DNA of 64,000 nucleotides. It comes from Impatiens glandulifera. Taxonomy: Eukaryota; Streptophyta; Magnoliopsida; Ericales; Balsaminaceae. The translations under genes and the position numbers were made by a program. Below are positions 1 through 10,515 of this stretch, one piece after another (within the stretch, counting starts at the first letter, position 1; every line of letters starts with the position of its first letter). The notes under the pieces are model-generated. The model searched no databases and was not told the origin of the DNA. It saw nothing but the letters and a program-made list of their open reading frames with translations. Location of the stretch: positions 22,749,819 through 22,813,818 of the forward strand of contig NC_061868.1 of assembly GCF_907164915.1 (NCBI RefSeq). The letters are read 5' to 3'.

Positions 1-891
1 ATTATACAGTGTCTTGAATTCTCTATTTCGATTTCAGTGTTAAGTTGCAATTTATTAATTTATTAAAGAATAAAAAATAACAAAATTAACAATTATTGTA
101 AGTAAATACATCACTTTTATTGGCCACATATTTATATTTATCTTAATTTGGACAAAATTATTATTTGAATTTATTTTATAATATAATGAAATTTATTTAT
201 ATAATAAAATTTCAATAATTATTATAATAAGATTAATATATATAATTACATAAATTTTATTTAAAATATATATATATATATATATATGGTTTGAGTATGA
301 TTCAAATTTATTCATAATTTTCATTTTTATTATATTTCTTAATACTTAATACGTTACATTACTATAATTAGATTTTGAGAATTTAATTATAAATAAATTT
401 AAAATATATACTTATATAATAAAAATAATACTTTACTTTTAAACTATAAACTAAATAAAAAACTAAAATATTTAAGTGTTGTGTTAAGTTATGATATGTT
501 ATTTTTATAAATTGTATTCTTGATATAATTTGTCTCAGGGTCAAGACACCGTTATTGTTTGTCTATCTTGCATGTGTTATAAAAGATAATATGTTTTTTA
601 TTTAATCATTATTTTATTTATTTTTAGTTCACTTTTTTATAATATTGTATACCTTAATTTTTATCTATGTTTATAATTAAATTTGGTCTTACAAAATAAA
701 AATAATATAAATCAAACAACCTTAAAATAAATATTTATTTAATAATTTATTGTACTTATTATTTTTTTAGTTTACAGAAAACTATTAGAACATATGTCCA
801 AATGGGGCCTAGGAATTCAGCCATGTAATGAGTGATTTCCTTTTTGGCTAATGTTTAATTTTCCTGCTGCTAAGCTGAAAAGTTTTTTTTT
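1..891. other. AT-rich non-coding DNA, partial copy of repeat R
   Basis: No coding potential is visible. The stretch aligns along its length with 23990-24900: shared landmarks are the 'GGCCACATATTTAT' block (about 121), the 'TCAAGACACC' block (about 541) and the 'ATGTCCAAAT...CAGCCATGT' block (about 794-826). A shorter match is at 20300-20620. It therefore looks like the right end of a third copy of the R repeat. A short (TA)n run lies near 271-287. Function unknown. Confidence 0.6.
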
Positions 892-980
892 AGAGAATAG
901 AATAGAATAGAATAGAATAGAATAGAATAGAATAGAATAGAATAGAATAGAATAGAATATAATAGAATAGAAGAGAATAG
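892..980. repeat. (TAGAA)n pentanucleotide microsatellite
   Basis: About 14 near-perfect AATAG/TAGAA units run from 895 to 970, decaying into purine-rich AGAG DNA. It sits exactly between repeat R and the broken A1 LTR. In the related copy at 24905-24985 the same position holds AGAGGATA/AGAAGA purine-rich DNA, a plausible seed. A minus-strand reading frame across it (Phe-Tyr-Ser-Ile-Leu repeats) is an artefact. Confidence 0.95.
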
Positions 981-988
981 GAGAGGAG

Positions 989-1248
989 AGGGGTGACGTA
1001 GGAGAGTTTGCTCCGAACATCCATAAACAAACTGCTGTGTCGTTTATTTCTGTCATCTTCTCATTCTTGATCATAACCTTCAAACCTAAGTAAATATTTT
1101 CGCACTTGATTTTGGTACAAGTGTTTAAAAGGGTTTGCGTAGAATAGAAAGTGAATCAAATCCCTAACAATATTTCTTTCAAACCGTTTTTAATAAGCCT
1201 TCATCAATTGCCAGACCCCCGTCTCTATTGATAAATCCGATCCTATCA
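989..1248 (+). repeat. A1 5' LTR, 3'-terminal remnant
   Basis: Homology to other A LTRs begins at the conserved box GGGGTGACGTAGGAG (about 990) and runs to the LTR terminus CCTATCA at 1248, just before the PBS. Roughly the first 1.4 kb of the LTR, with the palindrome array, is missing; the TAGAA microsatellite abuts the break. Confidence 0.8.
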
Positions 1249-1250
1249 AT

Positions 1251-1262
1251 TGGTATCAGAGC
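1251..1262 (+). other. Primer binding site (tRNA-iMet)
   Basis: TGGTATCAGAGC is the complement of the 3' end of plant initiator tRNA-Met, the usual primer of Ty1/copia elements. It lies 2 nt after the LTR end. Confidence 0.93.
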
Positions 1263-1294
1263 TCTGTTTCTATTCTCAAGCTCTTTTCTGAAGA

Positions 1295-3091
1295 ATGTCG
1301 ACCATAACCAAAGATGCCAGTGCAACACCCATTCCAACTTTCTCTCGAGAAAACTACATCGTATGGAAGAAAAGAGTTCGTGTTCATCTCTCTTCTCTTC
1401 ATGACGATATGTGGAGTGTCATCACAGAGGGTCCTATCAAAATCGATAAGAAGAAAGCTGACTGGACCAGTGAAGAAAAGAGGCAGAACAACCTCAACAA
1501 CATGGCTCTTGATATTCTGTACAGATCTCTCGATGAAATCATGTTCATCTACATTATCGAGTGCGATACTGCTAAAGAGGTCTGGGACAGACTCACCCAA
1601 CTGTGTGAGGACAACGAGCAAACTAAGGAAAACAAGATCATGGTTTCCACTCAACAATTTGACAGTTTCAAGATGCGCACTAGTGAAACAATGAACGAGT
1701 TCGACACCAGATTCAACAAGATTGTCTCTTCCTTATCCATCTTAGGCAAGACCTATAGCAACAGGGACTTCGCTATCAAGGTAATGCGTGATCTTCCAAG
1801 AGAATGGGACATAAAGACGATGGCTATGAAAGAATCCAAAGATCTCAACAAGATCTCTCTCTTTGACCTGTTTGCTAATCTCAAAGCCTATGAGTTCGAA
1901 CTGAACTGTAGGATTGAAGAAGATCAATCTACATCCATTATCATTGCCAAAGCTCTGGTAACTGCTGAAGAGCCACCTGTTGCTACTGATGTGAAGATGG
2001 CAGCACAACAGCTGAGCAACGACGCCATGTCTCTCTTCGTGAAGAAGTTTGGCGACTTCATGAAGAGGAACCCTAACTCAAGCTCTTAAAATTCCAATGA
2101 TAATAAGAAATCAAAGGTTAATGTTAAATGTTATAACTGTGGTATTGCAGGGCATTACCAATCGGAATGTAGGAAACCTAAGCGTGAAGATAAGAAGGAT
2201 GATAACAAGGAGTTGAAGGCTCTCATTACATGAGATGGAAAGAATAAACGAAGCATCTGTGACTCCTACTTCTCATCTAGTGATAGTGATGACGAAGAAG
2301 TGGCTTGCTTTATGCCAAGAGAAGATGAAGAACAGACTCAGAAAACTGAGGAATTTGACTTCTCTTCTGAAAGATTTTCAAGGGAACAACTGGTAGCTGC
2401 ACTAAATGACATGGTCATTGAGTACAAAAAGCTAGCAGAATCCCTAAATGAAACAAAATCATCGCATGAAATATCTCAACCAGTTTTACCTCAAACTCTT
2501 GAATAAAAAGTTTTTTAAAAGAAAGTTGCAGAGATCTCATCTGAAAATGAGATACTCACAGAACAGATCCAAACTATTTCAGCTGAAAACAAAAGGTTAA
2601 ACTATGTTGTCAGTGCATGGAAAAGGTCTAGAGAAGCATTCAAACATCTGATCAATATGTTAAAACCTGCTGGATCTAGATCCGGTCTAGGATTTGATAG
2701 CAATGACCATAATCTGTCATGCAAAAACTCAAACTCTTCAAGTGACAAACTTAAATCAATAAGCTTTGTTAAAGGAAGTTTGACTGACAATGAATCTGAT
2801 CCCATTCGTGAAGAAATTGCTTTTAAGAATAAAATCATTTATGTTCCGCCGACTATTAGCTGGTTGAAGAATAAGTTAGAGGCAACTAACAGATCTGGAA
2901 ATCTAAAACCTGACTCAAAGTCAAGGAGTTTTAAAAGAAAGTCTTCCTCAAAAGCTAAGGGATCAGTGGCTAGCAGAAAGTCATCTGCTAAGTCAAAATC
3001 ATACGCATTAATCACAACGCAAAATGGGAAATCCATTAGAATATGTCAAATATGGATTCCTAAGGGACTAATTGATCGAGGATCCAATTGA
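1295..3091 (+). pseudogene. gag: gag of A1, three in-frame stops
   Basis: A single frame of 598 sense positions, starting at the ATG 32 nt after the PBS. Residues about 1-225 are a copia gag/UBN2-type capsid region (motifs NYIVWKKRVRVHL, LGKTYSNRDFAIKVMRDLP, DLKAYEFEL-like). A complete CCHC zinc knuckle (CYNCGIAGHYQSEC) follows at about 2130-2171, then a Lys-rich and Ser/Asp/Glu-rich region, a coiled-coil-like stretch and a basic tail ending in QIWIPKGLIDR. In-frame stops are at 2087-2089 (TAA, just before the knuckle), 2231-2233 (TGA) and 2504-2506 (TAA). Gag would form the virus-like particle and bind RNA. It is dead as a full-length protein, although the N-terminal 264-residue capsid region is still open. 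No pol follows. Confidence 0.9.
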
Positions 3092-4107
3092 ATATGGGTA
3101 CCCAGTTTGTAAATAGTATGTTATGTAGGTGATGCAGGAGGATTGTAGGAAGGAAGCATGAAGAATACTCTCTTGAGTATACAGTTCAGAGGATCAACAA
3201 TGGTTGATGCCACTCAAGAAGAATAAATGTTTTTCTATGTTTTTGTAGTAAAATATTATTATTATTTTTTTGGTATAAAGGATCTAAAAACATTTGATTA
3301 TTCATTTTTGTACTTGTACAAAATGAGAGGGAAAAATTACTTTGAAAGTAAAAGATACACTCAAGACGAATTATCTTAATGGGTCTACTAGACAAGGGTG
3401 TCTAAAGGAAATGGTATGTACTTAGACGTATTTTTGCTCACAATCTATACATTTAAGCCTATATGTTTTGGTTTTAAACCTACGCGGTTAGACGTACACG
3501 TCTAATAGACATTAGACGTTTTTACGTCATGAGCAAGAGGATGCTCATGTCTAACCAAACACACGTCTAACACGTGGTGTTTATGCGTAATTAGACGTAC
3601 ACGTCTAATAGACATTAGACGTATACTCTACAACACGTAATTAGACGTATGCGTCTAATGGACCCATGCATCTAATAGACGTTTAGTTTTATAGATTTGT
3701 GAAGTAAGAAAAACGTCTAACTACGTGCTTATTAGACTGATTAAGGACAACTGTCCACGTGAGGAGATATCTGAGTTTCTCGCTCAAACATTAAAACAGT
3801 TATCTCATAATAACATGAAGACACGTGTCTCTCAAGTTAAAAGAGAATGACTGATATACCCTCATTATAATGATGACTCTTTGGAAAGGATGTCTAATTT
3901 TAAATGATGGGCCATACCCTTTGGAAATACGACGGTTATCCTATATGACCCTTGATAGTCTATATAAGGATATTCTTGCATGAGATTGAAAGATTTTTCT
4001 TACTTAAGATTTCTAAGAACCCTAGATTTCTTTGCTTCTCTCACTCAAAAATCTCTATTAATCTTGTGTTTGTTCATATTCTACTGAAAAAGGTAAACAA
4101 AAGAATC
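3092..4107 (+). promoter_or_regulatory. A1 spacer with TTAGACGT palindromes and internal TATA box, upstream of ORF2
   Basis: Non-coding DNA replaces pol here. Between about 3485 and 3725 there is a cluster of palindromes such as TTAGACGTACACGTCTAA (3488-3505 and 3591-3608) and variants, the same motif family as in the A LTR arrays. A TATA-like box, CTATATAAGG, lies at 3960-3969, 139 nt before the ORF2 ATG. The same layout precedes ORF2 in A2 (34209-35139). I infer an internal promoter for ORF2; transcription is not shown. Confidence 0.55.
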
Positions 4108-7100
4108 ATGATGGGTCACTGTACACTACAGGTTGATTTTCCATCGGTCTACTCTTTTGATCAACAGGAAGTGGTCGATATGTTCAGAACCCTCGAGTAT
4201 TCCGGTCTTGGAAACTATCTTGGCGGTCCGTTTATCTTTCACGAGAATGAAGTTTGGGAGTTCTTCAAAACTGCAATAATGGTGGACGATTCCATCGTAG
4301 CAACTATTAACGGTACGAAGATCTTTTTTGATGACGCCTCTTATGCAGAGTTCTTCGAACTTCCGTAGGAGGGTCATACGTTCAACAGGCATCTGTCACC
4401 GGAAATAATGGAAGAAATGAAGAAGGTTTTATCTGTCGATGGCTCGGCGATTCATCTGAATAGAAGCAAGAAAGTCCTTAAACCACAGTTTATTTTGCTA
4501 AATGATGTGGTAGATAAAGCGCTTCAAGGGACGGCTGGATCATTCAATCTCTATAGTCAAGATAGATTTGACTATATGTGTGCCATTTCAAAGGGGATCC
4601 AACTGGGCCTGAACATTATTTAAGAATCTTAGCTTCTCCATCAACCAGGAGAACAAAGAATGTATAACCTTCGCTACACAACTAAGCCGTTTATTGGAGC
4701 ATTTGGGGGTTCCGATGGGTGAATCTGAACCGATCAACTCGAATAGGGTGTATACTGTTTTCACAGTCGCCAACACCCTGGTCAGAATGAAGAACCTTAA
4801 AGAATCGCCTTCTGGTGCTTCTAGTCAACAGACATGTGGAAAATCTATTACACGATCCAAACAAGCAGCCGCTTCCATCTTGTCGACAGGAGCAAAGAGA
4901 TCGAAAACAGTCAACGAATCAGAGGCTAGTTCTCCTAGCATAAGGAGCTCTTCAAAAAAGGATTCTGAAACAGTCGATTCCAGAATTAGGCAAGGTCCAG
5001 TTGAACTAGCCATCATTCCCATGTCTCCCCTGTCTCCGGATGCCATTCAGTTGCGGAGATCTTCAAGGTCGTTTGTCTCAAAAGGTGACAAGACAAAGGC
5101 GCCCCATGCGTCTAAATCGATGAAGGCTTCATCGAAGGTAACCTCTTCTAAATCTCTGGCCGATGTGCCCAAGTTTGATGTTCCTGTAATGGAACAGGAT
5201 CGATTTGTTTTTGTTCCTGAAAAGGAATCTACTGCAGGGCCTGCTGTTGAGTCAGCTGGTCCAAATATTGATAATATTGAAAGGACCGAGTCACTTGTTC
5301 AACAACCTGATCAAGTAGCTGCTGGTGCTACAGAGTTTGTTCAACCAGAACAAGGTGCCGTTCTTACCCTTGTTGTTGGTGATGCTGCTGAAAAGGCTTC
5401 CTCTGTTTCTGTCAGAGAGCCTTCCTCATCAAATCCCATCTCAAAAGATTCCATAGTAACCGGGAAGGTCACTCGAGGCGAGCTTCTTCCTGAACTCTTC
5501 AAGAAACCTCCATCTGCTTATGAATTGATGTGTTCCATAAGACAGACGTGTGGAATTGTATTTGTTAAACCAAGACCCTTTCCAAAACCTATTGAGGTTG
5601 TTGGAAAAGGGAAGGATGTCGTAACAGATGTAAATGAAGATGTTTTAGAGGCAACATGCATTGTTGACCTCATGATGAATCAAGTCAAAGCCATAGCTGT
5701 ATAGAAGATGGAAATATTTGACTTGTGGATCTAGAACAGAATGTCAATCTAGTATGATGAGATCATCACGGGTTCAGGAATAAGTACTCAATGGCGTAAG
5801 CTTGTGGCAAATGAAAAGAAAGTTCTCAAATGGGCTAAAACTCCGAAGGTGTCTAAAGCTCTGAAGAGAAAGGATCTTATTAAAGCTTGTTTGAGAGGAA
5901 GAGCTTTATTCCCTATCCTTGAAGCCAAAAAAGAAAATTTCAATCCTATTGAAAAAGGTGCTGAAGTGGAAGCGAAAGTTTTAAAGAGATTAGACGAGAT
6001 CATGACTGACTATCTGTCTCTAGTCACTCAGTATGTTGATGGAGCTATTTTGGTATTTTCTCCAATGAAGACGAATCAATGGATGTCTCTACTGATCATG
6101 GTGATACAGATGAGCAAGTTGCTGCTCTTCTGATAGAGTTTGGAAATCTTTCTGCAGAAGAAAGGCGCTTACTGGCTCAACCCGTTCTCGAGCAAAATAA
6201 GGAACCTATTCAAGAGAATAAGTCCTTAGAAAAAGAATAAGAGACTATTCTTGATCCTGAACAATCTCTTGTAACTCTTGAAGTAAGTGCTGATAAAGAG
6301 CCCGTTCAAGATCTTGTGACTCAAGAAGAAGATGTTGTTAAAGAGTCGGTCCAATCTCTTGTAACACAATAGGAAGAAATTATTGTGGAGGTCCTTCAAA
6401 CTCCAAATGAAGAAGAGGTAGTGAAGTCTCTTATTGTCAGAACAGAGGGATCTCAAGAAAGGGAGGCTGAAGTTAGTAAGCCAGGGATTATCAGATCTGA
6501 GGGGGAACCCTCAAAAGATAAAGATGGCGAAAAAGAGAGTTCCTCATCTGAGGGGGAATAGGATCAAAATGCTAGAACTGTCAAGCCTTTACCATTTCCT
6601 GGGATTCATGCTAGTAACCTCCATGAAAACATTCTCAATCCTCTTCACATCAAAGGTAATCTGTATGAAAGATTTCTGAGAGTAGAAAAGAAGCTGGAAG
6701 AAGAAGTGCGGAATAAAACTAGAAATGAGTCTAAGAAGGATGAACTAGAGAAATCCCTGCAGATTCACACAGAATTTAACCCCATTCAGAGCATCGCAGC
6801 AGAATCGCAAGATAATTCATCATATGAAGGATCTTCTAATAACGACACCAAGCTTCTGAAGACCATCACTTCTCTACTTTCCTCTCTTCAGAAGAATGTG
6901 ATAACTCTAGGATTAAATATGGCAATGATCTTAAAGATCCAGAAAGGACTTCGCTGAACATCTCAAAATCCTTAATGAGCTGGATAAGACACTGAAGAAG
7001 AATACGAATGAGACTCATGTCTCAAATTTAAATTTCTCCAAATTTGAAAAGCAGCTCTTCAGTTGTCAATCGGAAATGATGAGTCTTGAAAGACAAATCA

Positions 7101-7636
7101 ATCTTGATAATCATTGTGAGATCATGGAATCAATGGAATTATACAAGAATCAGCTAGTTGAAATTCAAGGAAGCATGAGAATAACAGATGCTGAAAGACT
7201 GGAGTATGCCGACTCCATTGCAAGGAAATTTAAAGAGAAAGAGAATGCGAAAGCTGATGCTGAAAGAGAACAATTTCGTATCACCCAAGGTGAGCCCAGT
7301 AGAAGAGTTGACAGTGTATCAACCACCACCAGATCTAAGTGAGCACCAACCAAAGATGAAAATCCAAGGCCAACTAAAAGAGGTAGAGGTCGAAGCGGTG
7401 GTGATTGAGGAGGTCGAAGCAGCAATGGTAGTCGTGGTGGACAATCTGGTAGTGATCGTGGAGGTCGTACCAGTTGTGGTGATCGTGGTGGGATATCCAG
7501 TGGAAGCGGTCCTGGTGGTCGCGCTCTTCCTCCTTTTTGCAATCTGTTAACCGGGTAAGAGATGACGGGTGAAGGGATGAGCTATGAAGGAACTCGTTTC
7601 CCCATCGATCGTCGAGTGAAAAGGGAAGAACAATAA
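4108..7636 (+). pseudogene. ORF2 of A1: VDF-domain accessory protein with coiled coil and RGG-like tail
   Basis: The start is the first ATG of MMGHCTLQVDF, 139 nt after the TATA box. Residues about 1-220 are the VDF domain shared with the B accessory ORFs (LQVDF; GLGNYLGGPFIFHENEVWEFF; VATINGTKIFF; FELP). Next come a Ser/Lys-rich linker, a conserved block (GELLPELFKKPPSAYELM), a Lys/Glu-rich region, coiled-coil-like segments, and a Gly/Arg tail (GRGRSGG, SDRGGRTS) ending in VKREEQ at 7634-7636. Damage: TAG at 4366-4368, a 5-nt deletion near 4592 relative to A2, further stops (5702-5704, about 5732, 6131) and TGA at 7340-7342. I know no enzymatic function; the RGG tail suggests RNA binding. 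Inferred from alignment with the A2 copy at 31095-34208. Confidence 0.75.
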
Positions 7637-7815
7637 TCTCCTTTCTCCTACTTTGTTAAGTTTTAAACTATGTTTCTTTGACTATGTTTATGAATATTGG
7701 TTTTTGAAAGTAGTTATGTGTGACGGATGAACAAGTTTTACCCTGCATTTATATGATGAATGTTTAATGTATTATCTATGCAAAGTTTCAATCTCATCAT
7801 CAAAAAGGGGGAAAT
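7637..7815 (+). other. A1 3' untranslated region and polypurine tract
   Basis: Non-coding, T-rich DNA after ORF2 ends in CAAAAAGGGGGAAAT (about 7801-7815), the polypurine tract that would prime plus-strand synthesis. It directly abuts the 3' LTR start. Confidence 0.8.
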
Positions 7816-9448
7816 TATTGGGTCAAATTATTTTGACTAAGTGTTGAAATAGTTTGACTATTAGAATTTTTATGATGAAAGGATGAATGGATTATATATG
7901 CGTCTAATTGTTTTTGATGCAGGTGTATCGAAATCAGATTTCATTAGACTTTGTTCTAATGAGGTTCATTAGACCGTTTTGGTATTAGAAGCATGATGTT
8001 AGACATGTAGTCTAACTAAGCGGTGTTAGACGTGTAGTCTAACTAGAGGAATTAGACATGCAGTCTAACTCGTGGAGTTAGACGTGCAATCTAATAGACT
8101 TGAAATTAGACGTGCAGTCTAACTCGTGGAGTAAGACGGGCAGTCTAATAGACTCGGAATTAGACGTGCAGTCTAATAGACTCGGAATTAGACGTGCAGT
8201 CTAACTCGTGGAGTTAGACGTGTAGTCTAATAGACTCGGAATTAGACATGCAGTCTAACTCGTGAAGTTAGACGTGCAGTCTAATAGATTCAGAATTAGA
8301 CGTGTAGTCTAACTTGTGGAGTTTGACGTGTAGTCTAATAGAATCGTAATTAGACGTGTAGTCTAACTCGTGGAGTTAGACGTGTAGTCTAATGGAGCCA
8401 TAATTAGACGTGCAGTCTAACTCGTGGAGTTAGACGTGTAGTCTAATGAATTGTGAAAGTTAGACGTGCAGTGTAACTCCTTCAGACTAGTCTGAAGAAG
8501 AACCGTAATTAGACGTGCAGTCTAACTCGTAGAGTTAGACGTGCAGTCTAATAGAAAGAGAAAGTTAGACGTGCAGTCTAACTGGTGAAAGTTAGACGCG
8601 TAGTCTAGCTCCTTCAGATTAGTCTGAAGTGATTGTAATTAGACATAAGTCTAATCCCATTAGACCAGGTGGTCTAATGGATTCTGTTATTAGACGGGGA
8701 CGTTTGATTTCATTAGACGAGGTCGTCTAATTGAAATACGTCTAATGCTTTGCTTAAGCAGTTGCTTGAAGCTAGCACCCGCCTACTCACGTGCTATAGT
8801 TGTACGCTACTCCTGCTCCACTTTCTAGTGAAGATCAGTACGACAGCCAGATGCAACCAATCAACCAATGACACGCAAGCAAATATCCTTTCCACTAATT
8901 TTTTTGCAAGTAAATCTCTGAAGAATATTCTGCGCACTACCTGTTGTGTACGACCACAATCTTTGTATTCAGAGTCTGCTGTGTACAATGGAGGCGCTCC
9001 AATGGAAGAGTGCCATGTATCATTATGAAGATTCGACCGTTTGTACCTGTTCATATTTAAAGGTTCTTAAGGACAACGGACGAACAGCCGAAATTGTAGA
9101 GAGAGAATTCAATCAATCATTTTTATATCCAGATTACTGAAACTAGTAGTTGCTTTCTTGCTTTATTGTGTGTTAATCAAGAGAGAGTTAGAATCAAATC
9201 ATTGTATTAGCTGAGTGATATTTTTCATCATATTGTAAATTGAACAGAGTTTGTTCAGTTCAATAGTGAGCTATTAGTGCAAACTGTATTTGATTCAAAG
9301 CATTTTATAGTGAATCCTTTCGGTGGTTGGAAGAAGGGGTGACGTAGGAGAGTTTGCTCCAAATATCCATAAACAAATTGATATGTCGTTCATTTCTGTC
9401 ATCTTTTCAATTTTGATCATAAGCTTCAAACCTAAGTAAACATTTCCG
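7816..9448 (+). repeat. A1 3' LTR, truncated
   Basis: The LTR starts TATTGGGTCAAATT, the family TGTTGGGTCAAATT start with one G-to-A change. It contains a palindrome array (about 7880-8740), a unique central part (CTACTCCTGCTCCACTTTC near 8808) and the conserved box GGGGTGACGTAGGAG (9336-9350). It stops near 9448 after CTAAGTAAACATTTCCG, where sequence switches to minus-strand integrase of A3. About 165 bp of the LTR 3' end is missing. Confidence 0.85.
7880..8740 (+). repeat. TTAGAC...GTCTAA palindrome array in A1 3' LTR
   Basis: Dense imperfect palindromes, e.g. TTAGACGTGCAGTCTAA, alternate with CTCGTGGAG and AATAGACTCGGAA spacers, with a basic period near 50-60 bp. Many contain an ACGT core. 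Inverted pairs such as TCAGACTAGTCTGA (8491-8504) are interspersed. The array type recurs in every A-family LTR but unit sequence differs from copy to copy. Confidence 0.9.
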
Positions 9449-10480
9449 CAGTTAATTCTGTTTCCGCCTAGAACCTCTAAGGAACGTCTAATTCAGCTAG
9501 TATAGATCTCGTTGTTTCCTTCAGAGTTCTCACTCTTCTCTCAGCAATGCCGTTTTGCTGTGGAATTCTGGCGCTAGACAACTCGTGTCTAATTCTAGTC
9601 TCCTCGAGATAGGATGATATGTATCTGTTGGTGAACTCAGTTCCCTGATCACTTCTTAACGCATGCAATATTCAAGGATTTCTGATTCTGAATTCCTTTA
9701 AATATTCTAATCAAATTTTAAGCAGTTTTATCTTTTGATGGTAAGAATGCAACCCATGTAAATCTAGAAAAATCATCAATAACAATTAGGGAAAATCTCA
9801 TTCCTCCTATACTTTTTACAGGAATTGGACCAAAAAGATCCATATGTAAGAGTTCTAGGCAACGACTGGATTGTGATTTCCCTTTACTTTTGAACGATGA
9901 TCTGCCCTATTTACCTAAGTGGCAAGCAGTGCATATCTTGTCCTTTGATAAATGAAGTTTGGGCAAACCAAAAACTAAGTTATTTGAACAAATGTTGTTG
10001 ATGGTTTTAAAATTTAAATGATTCAAACGTTTATGTCATAACCATTTCTGGTAATTTTCGGCAATCATGCACATAGGATCAGATACTTCTATTTACCAAT
10101 TCATTTTGTATGAGTTTCCTACTCTACTGCCAGTTAATAGAGTATTTCCATTTTGGTCTTTAACTAGACATGAATGAGTTTGAAAATCAACCGACAATCT
10201 ATTATTACATAATTGACTGATGCTTATCAAGTTATAGCATAGATTGTCAACAAGTAGCACGTCATTAATAGTTAGATTACCATGGATAATATTACCCTTA
10301 CCCATGGTCTTACCCATGGTCTTACCCTTCTTGTTGTCACCAAACGTGATCTTTGGTCTAGAGCAATCTCATATATTAGTGAGAAGCCGTCTATTTCCTG
10401 TCATATACCTGAAACATCCGCTATCAAGATACCATACAGATTCCTCCAGTCCTTCGTTTGTTTGTACCTACATAAATAAA
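9449..10480 (-). pseudogene. pol: pol of A3: protease and integrase part
   Basis: Read on the minus strand. The aspartic protease motif LDSGC (Asp-Ser-Gly at 10425-10417) is followed by a GAG-pre-integrase region (GNIIHGNLTINDVLL, ISISQLC), the HHCC zinc-binding region and the integrase catalytic core: LLHMDLFGP (first Asp), RSDQGTEFTN (second Asp) and PQQNGIAERR (Glu). At least one frameshift lies between 10093 and 9668, with several stops, including TAG for expected Trp codons near 9460-9475. A 12-bp direct duplication gives MGKTMGK at 10317-10297. The gene ends at the A1 junction within the integrase core. Confidence 0.88.
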
Positions 10481-10515
10481 TATTTACAATCTTTTGGTAC
10501 CCACTTTCAATTGGG

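Larger units (their letters stand above)
989..9448 (+). mobile_element. Element A1: Ty1/copia (Sirevirus-like) element without pol
   Basis: Order on the + strand: LTR remnant (989-1248), tRNA-iMet PBS (1251-1262), gag (1295-3091), about 1 kb of non-coding DNA, accessory ORF2 (4108-7636), polypurine tract and 3' LTR (7816-9448). There is no protease, integrase or reverse transcriptase between gag and ORF2, where only about 1 kb of non-coding sequence lies. The same arrangement is found in A2, so the lack of pol is a family trait, not a local deletion. Both ends are damaged: the 5' LTR lacks its first ~1.4 kb and the 3' LTR stops at the junction with A3, so no target duplication can be scored. 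Confidence 0.85.

Noticed and set aside
817..1083. 88-codon minus-strand frame with Phe-Tyr-Ser-Ile-Leu repeats
   Set aside because: It is translation of the TAGAA microsatellite and LTR; no gene.
7188..7550. Val/Glu-rich 120-codon plus-strand frame
   Set aside because: Out-of-frame reading of the Gly/Arg-rich end of ORF2; the correct frame matches A2.
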